Part shown: piece by piece, positions 1 to 6,028 of the stretch
Numbering within the stretch: the stretch's first letter is position 1
Layout of the letters: each line of letters begins with the position of its first letter
Assembly: GCA_022601315.1 (NCBI GenBank)
Contig: JAHZIU010000351.1
Coordinates: forward strand, 1-6,287
Direction: 5' to 3'
DNA: 6,287 nt
Origin: Betaproteobacteria bacterium
Lineage (GTDB): Bacteria > Pseudomonadota > Gammaproteobacteria > Burkholderiales > Nitrosomonadaceae
The notes under the pieces: model-generated
Told to the model about the DNA's origin: nothing
The model's database searches: none
What the model saw: only the letters and a program-made list of their open reading frames with translations
Program-made: the position numbers and the translations under genes

Positions 1-174
1 AATATTCAGAGTGCAGATGTCATTCTAGAAATGGCGGGTCAGCCCCTTAAAAATACCGAAGATGTCATTGCCATTGTGAAGCGCCATGCTTCGGGTACGT
101 GGTTACCGCTCAAGGTGAAACGCGGTAAAAAAGAAATCGAAATTATCGCTAAGTTTCCTGCACTAAAAAATTAA
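1..174 (+). CDS. C-terminal end of a PDZ-domain protein, probable serine protease (partial)
   Basis: The reading frame is open from the first base of the window and ends at TAA 172-174, giving 57 residues of a protein that begins upstream. The residues match the second half of a PDZ domain: a beta strand (SADVILEMAGQPL), the helix NTEDVIAIVKRH, and two closing strands around LPLKVKRG and EIEIIAKF. A PDZ domain at the very C terminus is usual in DegP/DegQ/HtrA-type periplasmic serine proteases and in some other PDZ peptidases, where it binds substrate C termini. The catalytic part is outside the window, so the protease call is inferred from family and context. The stop lies 13 bases before the next gene, a metallopeptidase on the same strand, which suggests co-transcription. 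A non-protease PDZ scaffold remains possible. Confidence 0.82.
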   Translation, partial: NIQSADVILEMAGQPLKNTEDVIAIVKRHASGTWLPLKVKRGKKEIEIIAKFPALKN

Positions 175-187
175 AATCTACTCATTT

Positions 188-2248
188 ATGTCAGCATATT
201 CATTAATTAGAACATTCCTTGGTTTTTTTCAAATTTACTTTTTTTTTGTCATTGTTGTTTTTATAGTTGTTCCTGGCGGCGCATCAGCAGCCGTCAACCC
301 AGGCGGGGAAATTCATTACGACATCGATGTGCATATAGATCCGATAACCCGCGCAATTGAAGGGCAAAGTAAGATTACCGTGACAAATCCCAGAGAACTC
401 AATATTGTGCTTGGATCACAATTTGAGGTCACCCAGGCATTGATCGACGGCCACCCGCTGGGTAAGGGTCGGCAGCGTGCGAATCAACCGCATGCCTGGC
501 AGATTCCATACGATTTACGTCCGCAATATCATATTGAAATTCACTGGCGGGGTGAGCTGTTGCCGTTGGATGCTTCGTTGGACCATGAGCAAACATTGGG
601 CAGACCGCTTCCTGTCAGTGGTGAGGCAGGCACTTACTTACCCAATGGATCGAACTGGTATCCCCGTATTGTGGGTGGGTTGGCGCATTATGAAGTCAAG
701 CTGGCGTTGCCATCCGGTCAGCGTGGTTTGGTGGCTGGTCGGTTGCTTGCGGAAAGTGATTCAGATCAGGGTTATCAGGCTCATTTTGAATTTCCATTTC
801 CAGCCGAAGGCATCACCCTAATGGCCGGCCCATATGAAATCGCAACAGACACATACATAGGTATGCGTGGTGAGCCGATTCAATTACGTACATATTTTCA
901 TCCGCAGCTCAGCAATCTATCAAATGATTACATTGAAGCCGTCAAGCGTTATTTAAAGCTGTATGAGCCGTGGATTGGCAGTTATCCATTTACTGAATTC
1001 AGCGTTGTTTCCAGCCCCACGCCAACTGGTTTTGGCATGCCTACATTGACTTATTTGGGTATAAACGTGTTGCAACTGCCGTTTATTCGTGACACGTCAC
1101 TCGGACATGAAGTCCTTCATAACTGGTGGGGGAATGGTGTTTATCCAGATTATCAAAGTGGTAACTGGTCTGAAGGCTTGACCACATTCATGGCCGATTA
1201 TGCTTATAAAGAGCGGGAAAGTGATGAAGCTGCGCGAGAAATGCGCCTGGGTTGGTTGCGTGATTTTGCCGCATTGGAACCCGGGCAGGATGCACCACTG
1301 GCATCATTTACGTCGCGCACTCATGGCGCATCTAAAATTGTCGGTTATAACAAAGCCGCCATGTTTTTTTTCATGCTGCGCGATCAGTTGGGTACGGCCG
1401 TATTTGATCGCTCCATTCAGGGATTGTGGAAGACCCGACGCTTTAAAGTGACATCCTGGCAACGCATGCAGCAGACCTTTCAAATAATTTCAGGACAGAA
1501 CCTGGAACCCTTTTTTACACAATGGTTGGACCGCGCCGGTGCGCCGGCCATCGCCATTGCTGCAGTAAAAAACAGCAAGGCTGATGCAGGCTATGCTTTG
1601 GACATTACACTAAAACAATCCTCGCCGACTTACCAACTGAGCGTGCCTGTGGCAATTGAAACTGAGGCAGATACAGAAATGCACCGGCTTGATTTACAAC
1701 AGAACCAACAAACTTTTACACTGACATTACAGAATAAACCGCTATCCGTCACATTGGACCCGGATTTGCGTTTGTTTCGCCAACTGGCAACCGGTGAAGC
1801 CCCACCCATCCTGCGCGAAGTCATGGTCAACCCCACGACAAAAACTATCTTGTTGTCCGATGAACGTGAACTACGACACATCGCCGAAACATTAGCCAGC
1901 AGCCTGCAACGTCGCTCAGCAAACATCGTTTCAAGCAGCGCAGAACTGTCCGCCGCACCCACCTTAGTGATTGGTCTGCAAGATGAAATAGATGCCTGGC
2001 TGGCAGCCAAGAACTTGTCACCACGACCTGAGATTGTGAGTGAAAAAGGCAGTGCACAAGCCTGGACAATGACGCATGCAAAAGATGCATCATTAGCGAT
2101 CATATCCGCACAAGATGCAGCATCACTGGAAGCACTGATACGTCCATTGCCTCATTATGGGCGACAGAGTTATATAATGTTTGATGGTCGGCAAGCGTTA
2201 GATCGAGGTACCTGGCCGATGCAAGTACAGCGGGTTGAGGTTGATTGA
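188..2248 (+). CDS. exported M1-family (gluzincin) zinc metallopeptidase
   Basis: A complete 686-residue protein. Residues 9-34 form a hydrophobic signal segment ending in ASA (32-34), so the enzyme is probably exported or membrane-anchored. Residues 40-215 resemble the N-terminal beta domain of M1 peptidases. The catalytic domain has the zinc motif HEVLH (307-311) followed by NWWGN, and the third ligand E329 in NWSEG. Y387 in GYNKAA is the likely catalytic tyrosine. Two features are odd: there are 17 residues between HEXXH and the ligand Glu instead of the usual 18, and the exopeptidase GXMEN motif is replaced by GFGMPT (281-286), with Pro where the amine-binding Glu normally sits. Strict aminopeptidase activity is therefore uncertain. 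Residues 540-686 form an extra alpha/beta-looking C-terminal region with no motif I can name. The start is the first ATG after the upstream stop. No clear Shine-Dalgarno is visible, which fits translation coupled to the PDZ gene 13 bases upstream. Confidence 0.92.
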   Translation: MSAYSLIRTFLGFFQIYFFFVIVVFIVVPGGASAAVNPGGEIHYDIDVHIDPITRAIEGQSKITVTNPRELNIVLGSQFEVTQALIDGHPLGKGRQRANQPHAWQIPYDLRPQYHIEIHWRGELLPLDASLDHEQTLGRPLPVSGEAGTYLPNGSNWYPRIVGGLAHYEVKLALPSGQRGLVAGRLLAESDSDQGYQAHFEFPFPAEGITLMAGPYEIATDTYIGMRGEPIQLRTYFHPQLSNLSNDYIEAVKRYLKLYEPWIGSYPFTEFSVVSSPTPTGFGMPTLTYLGINVLQLPFIRDTSLGHEVLHNWWGNGVYPDYQSGNWSEGLTTFMADYAYKERESDEAAREMRLGWLRDFAALEPGQDAPLASFTSRTHGASKIVGYNKAAMFFFMLRDQLGTAVFDRSIQGLWKTRRFKVTSWQRMQQTFQIISGQNLEPFFTQWLDRAGAPAIAIAAVKNSKADAGYALDITLKQSSPTYQLSVPVAIETEADTEMHRLDLQQNQQTFTLTLQNKPLSVTLDPDLRLFRQLATGEAPPILREVMVNPTTKTILLSDERELRHIAETLASSLQRRSANIVSSSAELSAAPTLVIGLQDEIDAWLAAKNLSPRPEIVSEKGSAQAWTMTHAKDASLAIISAQDAASLEALIRPLPHYGRQSYIMFDGRQALDRGTWPMQVQRVEVD

Positions 2249-2266
2249 TTAGCGGAGCAAATGAAC

Positions 2267-2341
2267 AAAGGTGTCAGTCATTGCTTAGTTTCCCTCAATT
2301 ATTAACAATTGTTTTTATGCGCTATGCAATCTGACACCTTT
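2267..2341. repeat. 75-bp imperfect hairpin element (REP- or MITE-like)
   Basis: The left arm at 2267-2288 begins AAAGGTGTCAG. The right arm at 2322-2341 ends in its exact complement CTGACACCTTT. After the 11 paired bases comes a 2-base bulge (2278-2279), then ATTGC/GCAAT, one mismatch and TAG/CTA, giving 19 pairs in total. The 33-base loop holds a smaller CAATT/AATTG inverted repeat (2296-2311) followed by five T's. It lies 18 bases after the metallopeptidase stop. The shape resembles extragenic palindromes or small non-autonomous elements. It could also help end transcription of the plus-strand operon, since the inner hairpin plus T-run is terminator-like but AT-rich and weak. No target-site duplication is evident, and no second copy lies in this window. 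Confidence 0.6.
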
Positions 2342-2713
2342 ACGTGTGTAGTAAAACAGCATGCACGGTTTGATGAGGAAGGGCTGGTGAAGTTAACTAT
2401 GAAATGGTTAGAGTACCGCCAAATGAAAGGAGCAGAAACAGATAAGTGAACACCTCTGCGAAAAAGTAAGTCCTTTACATTATTCTATCCATAGGTTTTG
2501 TTATCGCTCCCTGAATTCAACATACAGCTCGACTCAAACTAAAAAGTTTCCAGAAAAGTCGATCTGATTCAATTAGTTGTTTCATAATATTTTTTGAATT
2601 TAGTCTGAATTTTTCGTAGTATACTAGATTTAGTTATTGATAGAGGGGTTATCATTTTCCAGTTCTATCTTAATAAACATAATCATTCAGAAGCTGGTAC
2701 TTTCGTTGCGAAC
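2342..2713. other. intergenic stretch without a supported gene
   Basis: This lies between the hairpin element and the 27-bp palindrome. A 41-codon frame, 2324-2449 on the plus strand, begins inside the hairpin arm and has no ribosome binding site. It is not convincing. A TATACT (2620-2625) resembles a -10 box but has no -35 at normal spacing. The sequence becomes AT-rich from about 2460 onward. Confidence 0.4.
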
Positions 2714-2740
2714 CAAGATAATGGGTTGCCCATTATCTTG
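2714..2740. terminator. 27-bp palindrome; possible terminator of the pentapeptide-repeat gene
   Basis: CAAGATAATGGG (2714-2725) and its exact complement CCCATTATCTTG (2729-2740) flank a 3-base loop, a perfect 12-bp stem. It starts 41 bases beyond the stop of the minus-strand gene and also lies downstream of the convergent plus-strand operon, so it is placed where a terminator is expected. No U-run follows on either strand, so it is not a standard intrinsic terminator. It may instead stabilise the 3' end or be a protein-binding palindrome. Confidence 0.4.
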
Positions 2741-2781
2741 CTTTGTGCGTGCGTTAGTTACAAGTGGCTCGGTTTGAAAGA

Positions 2782-4281
2782 CTATCTTATACGTAATTGA
2801 TTTCTTATTCCAAGCCCTATTAAGAAAATGAATAAAAGAGACAGAGACATATGTATAAATCTTATTATTGGATAAATAAACATGCTCATACTATATTCTT
2901 TTTCTATAAGTCTATTTATTGCGTCACTATAGATGATTTTGTCAGTAGGTAGGAATGCAACGCTGTTCGTAAGTGTTAAAAAGAACGAGTCATCTTGAGA
3001 TGAAGTAATGCCAAGATAAGCCAAGAAAGCTATGAAATTAATTGTCAATAGCCATATGAATGGTTTCGAGATGCTCTTACCATAGTCACACGTGATATTA
3101 AATAGTTTTATCAACGTTTTTGAAGATTTATAACCCTCGTACTGTGATTTTGCTTCTAATTCTTTAGCGAAGAAATCTAATTCTTCTTCGTGCATATGTA
3201 AACGATTCATTTCTACCTTTAGCTGACCCCATGCGAGTATTATGTCAGCCAAGTCTTTTTCAGAATTTTCTTTATTCCTACTATTGTGCTCTTCTTCTAG
3301 CTTCCCATAGACTGGGCGCCATTTAATGGCCGAAAAATTTAATACTCCAGATAACTTCATGCCAGTAAACAAAGGGACGCAATTAAATTTTGCATTTTTG
3401 AATAGAGCTGATCCTTTAATACTCACATTATTGAAGAATGCATCATTGCCTAAGAACTCACATTGGTTGAATTTTACATCTTTCTCAAACTTTGTACTTC
3501 TAAAGAAGACAGTCTCAAATTTAGCCATTTCAAAATTAGCGAATTCTTCAAATGTTGCGCTTTCAAAAAGTACTTTATGTTCAAATGCTGCTCCAGAAAA
3601 TTCAGCATCCTCGTAAAAATGCGTTTTCCTAAAATTTATTTCATGTGAATTTTCATCGTTATTCTTTACACCCAGAATAAATTTTGCACCCGTGAAGATA
3701 GCTTTTCGATCAAAAACAGCTTCTTTAAAACTTACATTTCCCTCAAAGGCGGAATTTCGGAAGCCTGCAAGATTACCAAATTTTGTGCCCTCAAAAATAG
3801 CCTGTTCTTTAAATTCGGCGCCCTCAAAAAGTGCGGATAGATCAAATTGAGTATTACTAAAATCCGTTCCTAAGAATTCAGTATTTAAGCCAAATTTAAC
3901 ATTCTTAAAATTGGCTCTATTAACAAATACTACTTCCTTAAAATCAGCTTTTATAAGAAAAATAGAATCTTCAAAAACGCATGTATCTTTTAGCTGTGTA
4001 TTGGTAAAGTCAACTACACCGTTAAAAAGTACATTCTTAAATAGAGCTTTTTTTTCAAACTCAGATTTAATACACTGAAAATTCACATTATTAAATTTTG
4101 CTTTGTTAAAACTGACGTGACCTTCAGATATTGTTATATGATTGAAGTTTGCATTTGATACAAATTTTACAGTATCTTCTTTTCCAAAGATGGCTTCTTC
4201 AAAGTATAAATTTGCTCTAGAGAATTGTGCGCCACTAAAATCTAAATTTCCATCAAGAAAAATAGTTTCAGAGAAATCCAC
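2782..4281 (-). CDS. pentapeptide-repeat protein, 3' part with membrane domain (downstream of frameshift)
   Basis: This is the open frame after the frameshift, 499 residues if it starts at the GTG at 4279-4281. The frame is open back to 4566 (stop at 4567-4569), but no ATG, GTG or TTG lies between, so GTG is the first usable start. It has only a weak AAGAG upstream. The coding pattern clearly precedes this start (NVDFTKAKF, VKFKQAEF), so the GTG is unlikely to be the original start. Repeats such as ANFKNVKF, AIFEGTKF and VSFKEAVF run to about residue 318. Residues 345-395 form a helical linker (WGQLKVEMNRL, ELDFFAKELEAK) leading into YGKSISKP. Membrane segments lie at about 407-424 and 477-491, with a hydrophobic LTNSVAFLPT stretch between them that could be a pore-type helix. 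The linker and end motif GIRNQLRIR recur in membrane-anchored pentapeptide proteins. Confidence 0.72.
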   Translation of the reverse strand: MDFSETIFLDGNLDFSGAQFSRANLYFEEAIFGKEDTVKFVSNANFNHITISEGHVSFNKAKFNNVNFQCIKSEFEKKALFKNVLFNGVVDFTNTQLKDTCVFEDSIFLIKADFKEVVFVNRANFKNVKFGLNTEFLGTDFSNTQFDLSALFEGAEFKEQAIFEGTKFGNLAGFRNSAFEGNVSFKEAVFDRKAIFTGAKFILGVKNNDENSHEINFRKTHFYEDAEFSGAAFEHKVLFESATFEEFANFEMAKFETVFFRSTKFEKDVKFNQCEFLGNDAFFNNVSIKGSALFKNAKFNCVPLFTGMKLSGVLNFSAIKWRPVYGKLEEEHNSRNKENSEKDLADIILAWGQLKVEMNRLHMHEEELDFFAKELEAKSQYEGYKSSKTLIKLFNITCDYGKSISKPFIWLLTINFIAFLAYLGITSSQDDSFFLTLTNSVAFLPTDKIIYSDAINRLIEKEYSMSMFIYPIIRFIHMSLSLLFIFLIGLGIRNQLRIR

Positions 4282-4463
4282 ATTGTTACTCTTAATACTA
4301 CTTTCATCTTCGGAGCTATTTTGTTGCTTCTCAAATTTTGTATTAATGAATGTTAATTTGTTTCTAAACTCTGCTTGTTTAAATTTGACATCACCATAAA
4401 AACATACATTTGAAAAATCTGTGATTTTCTTTGTGTTTTGTTTTAGTTTTTGTTTTTCAGTTA

Positions 4464-5189
4464 TTACCGTTTGTCCATCTTCAAAATGAAATTTTGCCTT
4501 TGTAAAATCGACATTTCCCCCAAAAATAGTGTCTGAGAAACTTGCTTTTCTACTAATTGAGTGTCTTTAAAAGTTACTTCACCCTTGAACTTGGATCCAT
4601 TTAAAGTAATATCTTGTCTGAATTTTGCTCCACTAAAATCCACTTTGTAATTAGTGTCAGTATCCAATTTGATTGCAAAGAACTGTCTGTTGAATATCGC
4701 ATTTCTTGCACTAAATCCTTTTTTGAAATGAGTGTCTTGAAAGTCAGTGTTTTTTACAAAATAGGCACCATCGAAATTTGCTGTTTCTTCAAAAATCATA
4801 TTTTTAAAAAAAACAAGGCATGGAAATATAAATCCCGAGAAGTCAGCGTTGCCTTTCCATATGGTTTTTCGGTCACTATCAGAAAAAGTCATACTCCAGC
4901 GTAAATGGAGAAAATCATTTAGTAAAATAGTAATACTTTTGACAGCAGGACAATTGTTCCTGACACGCTTGAGGATGCTTTTTTTTTCTTGTTCTGTTAG
5001 TAGATTTAGTTCTTCTAAACCAGATTCTTTAATTGCTGTAAAATCCAAATCAAAATTTGCTCTATGTGTATCTGAGCTAGATTTTTGTTGTTCCCATGCT
5101 TCCCTCATTAATCTATTCCAAGTATCTTTTCCCTCTTGTGCTATCCAATACCATGGGTCTATCATTGTAGAGTTATAATCAGATTCCAT
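4464..5189 (-). CDS. pentapeptide-repeat protein, 5' part (upstream of frameshift)
   Basis: 241 codons starting with ATG at 5187-5189. The genuine part ends near residue 215. The last 26 residues (from QVSQTLF on) are out-of-frame read-through and carry no repeat pattern. Residues 9-35 hold IDPWYWIAQEG and TWNRLMREAW, like the N-terminal Trp-rich helix seen ahead of many pentapeptide domains. Residues 50-110 are a mostly helical, non-repeat insert. Pentapeptides start near residue 112 (GNADFSG, TANFDGAYF, VDFSGAKF). A second Met at residue 9 is an alternative start, but the GGGG-containing leader upstream favours the first. No signal peptide is present, so the N terminus is expected in the cytoplasm. 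Confidence 0.75.
   Translation of the reverse strand: MESDYNSTMIDPWYWIAQEGKDTWNRLMREAWEQQKSSSDTHRANFDLDFTAIKESGLEELNLLTEQEKKSILKRVRNNCPAVKSITILLNDFLHLRWSMTFSDSDRKTIWKGNADFSGFIFPCLVFFKNMIFEETANFDGAYFVKNTDFQDTHFKKGFSARNAIFNRQFFAIKLDTDTNYKVDFSGAKFRQDITLNGSKFKGEVTFKDTQLVEKQVSQTLFLGEMSILQRQNFILKMDKR
4546..4549 (-). other. probable single-base deletion in an A-run (frameshift site)
   Basis: On the coding strand the four A's follow TTAGTAG. With five A's the reading becomes L-V-E-K-A-S-F-S-D and rejoins the repeat frame without loss. Both frames are open only across about 4464-4566, so the shift must lie in that interval. This run is the most economical site. Whether it is biological or a sequencing artefact cannot be told from one sequence. 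Confidence 0.65.
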
Positions 5190-5201
5190 ATTTTATTTCT
5201 T

Positions 5202-5208
5202 GCCCCTT
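5202..5208 (-). promoter_or_regulatory. ribosome binding site of the pentapeptide-repeat gene
   Basis: The coding strand reads AAGGGGC, ending 12 bases before the ATG at 5187-5189. The purine core is good but the spacing is somewhat long. It is the only Shine-Dalgarno-like element near either possible start, and it supports the longer N terminus over the Met eight codons downstream. Confidence 0.4.
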
Positions 5209-5252
5209 TAAATAATTTTGTAATTTTAAATAACGTCTGCGCACGTTTTTGG

Positions 5253-5310
5253 TGTACGTATTGCTTTATTGATTGCGTTTTCAAACGGTATTAATGTACG
5301 TGTTGTTTTA
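5253..5310. repeat. paired 16-bp direct repeats in the pentapeptide gene's upstream region
   Basis: TGTACGTATTGCTTTA (5253-5268) and TGTACGTGTTGTTTTA (5295-5310) match at 14 of 16 positions and start 42 bp apart, close to four helical turns. Between them lies a short palindrome, CGTTT-TC-AAACG (5276-5287). A related GCACGT occurs at 5241-5246. The set lies 64-121 bases upstream of the pentapeptide start codon, where operators are expected. A poor promoter candidate on the minus strand (TTGAAA at 5284-5279, TACGTA at 5260-5255, 18-base spacer) overlaps the first repeat. The role as an operator is inferred from position and spacing only. Confidence 0.35.
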
Positions 5311-5366
5311 GTTTGCGGTTATAAAATTCTTGGGCGTCTCTCTCTAATGTAATAGGGATGTGGTCG

Positions 5367-5413
5367 TCAAGTATCGAACTACGAATTTTGTCAAGCTATT
5401 TCCTAATACTTGA
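5367..5413. repeat. short inverted repeat TCAAGTAT / ATACTTGA
   Basis: A perfect 8-bp inverted repeat, with arms 5367-5374 and 5406-5413 and 31 bases between. A GTCAAG also recurs directly at 5366-5371 and 5390-5395. The minus strand of this section contains a TTGACA (5394-5389), but no good -10 box follows it. It could be chance in AT-rich DNA. Confidence 0.2.
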
Positions 5414-6028
5414 ACAATAATTAATCACACATCACATAAATGTGGCTAAATGTTCTTAGTTATTGCGCTTCCTGATTCTGTTTTTGGTTGTGGTTTTCGC
5501 GCAATTCACAACAAAATTTAGATGTCTATCATCTGAAATCCCCTCTTGTAAATAGATAAAATGAACAGATCTGAGCAATATAGCCTGTCATGAACTGTAT
5601 CTATTCAGTGTCTCTTGATTTTTGTGCTCAAATTGAAGAATTCTTTAGCACTGTGTCTTGCAATAGATTGTGTCTTCACTAAGTATACAAATATGTCGGG
5701 TGATTATGATGTGGGAAAACGCACAGACAAATTTTTGGAAATATGATTTTCAATGAATACTAACGCCAATTTTTTCTTTTCTGAGTATAAAGAACCGTAA
5801 ATTAGGTCTAGAGGAAAACAGTAAAAGGGTAGAAGAGGGAGGGGGCAGTTCGTATTGATGAAGGAGAAGTTTCTTCAGATTACTCGACCAGTTAGCGAGT
5901 TATTGAGACACATTATTTATCTATCGATTATTAAATATTATGCCCCTAGAATCCCCTCAGAATCCTTCCTTGCTACAGAGAAAATAAAGTTGTTGCATAC
6001 TATCCTGTCTTATCTAGGCTTGTATTTT
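5414..6028. other. AT-rich non-coding stretch, no supported gene
   Basis: No frame on either strand shows recognisable protein features. A 70-codon plus-strand frame (TTG 5855, or ATG 5858, to stop 6067) follows a purine-rich tract (about 5811-5845) that contains GGAGGGGG. It runs into the end of the minus-strand gene and resembles no family I know, so I do not call it. A short inverted repeat, ACTCG/CGAGT, lies at 5882-5900. The stretch could be decayed mobile or accessory DNA. Confidence 0.4.

Larger units (their letters stand above)
2782..5189 (-). pseudogene. pentapeptide-repeat protein with C-terminal two-helix membrane domain, split by a frameshift
   Basis: Two adjacent minus-strand frames are halves of one gene. 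The upstream frame reads ...FKDTQLVEK and then loses the repeat pattern. The other frame supplies KASFSDTIFGGNVDF and continues the repeats. Adding one A to the AAAA run (plus-strand 4546-4549) makes LVEKASFSDTIF and a continuous protein of exactly 802 residues. It comprises an N-terminal region (1-110) with the WN..M.EAW element common at the start of such proteins, Phe-centred pentapeptide repeats (about 112-620), a polar and helical linker with paired acidic residues (about 630-690), and two membrane segments (about 708-728 and 780-794) ending GIRNQLRIR. The repeats should fold into a right-handed quadrilateral beta-helix, probably cytoplasmic. The function is unknown, though a small channel-like membrane module is plausible. 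The break may be true decay or a homopolymer sequencing error, because the rest of the frame is intact. Confidence 0.8.

Noticed and set aside
1630..2103. A long minus-strand frame inside the metallopeptidase gene.
   Set aside because: It is antisense to a well-supported gene and shows no protein-like pattern. It is a shadow of the real coding frame.
2342..2380. Resemblance of GCATGCACGGTTTGATGAGG to the 3' half of a bacterial group II intron domain V and following bases.
   Set aside because: The opposite half with the catalytic AGC triad is absent: the upstream bases are the hairpin arm ending in CTTTACG. No intron-encoded reverse transcriptase is nearby. At most it is a scar cut by the hairpin element, and I cannot support it.
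2324..2449. A 41-codon plus-strand frame starting MQSDTFTCVVKQ.
   Set aside because: It starts inside the repeat arm, has no ribosome binding site, and matches no family I recognise.
2620..2625. TATACT as a possible -10 promoter box on the plus strand.
   Set aside because: The nearest -35-like TTGAAT is 20 bases away, and no gene follows on that strand.
2609..2800. A plus-strand open frame reading through the 27-bp palindrome (about 63 codons).
   Set aside because: It has no ATG start and no ribosome binding site, and it overlaps the 3' end of the pentapeptide gene. Its sequence is constrained by the palindrome rather than by coding.
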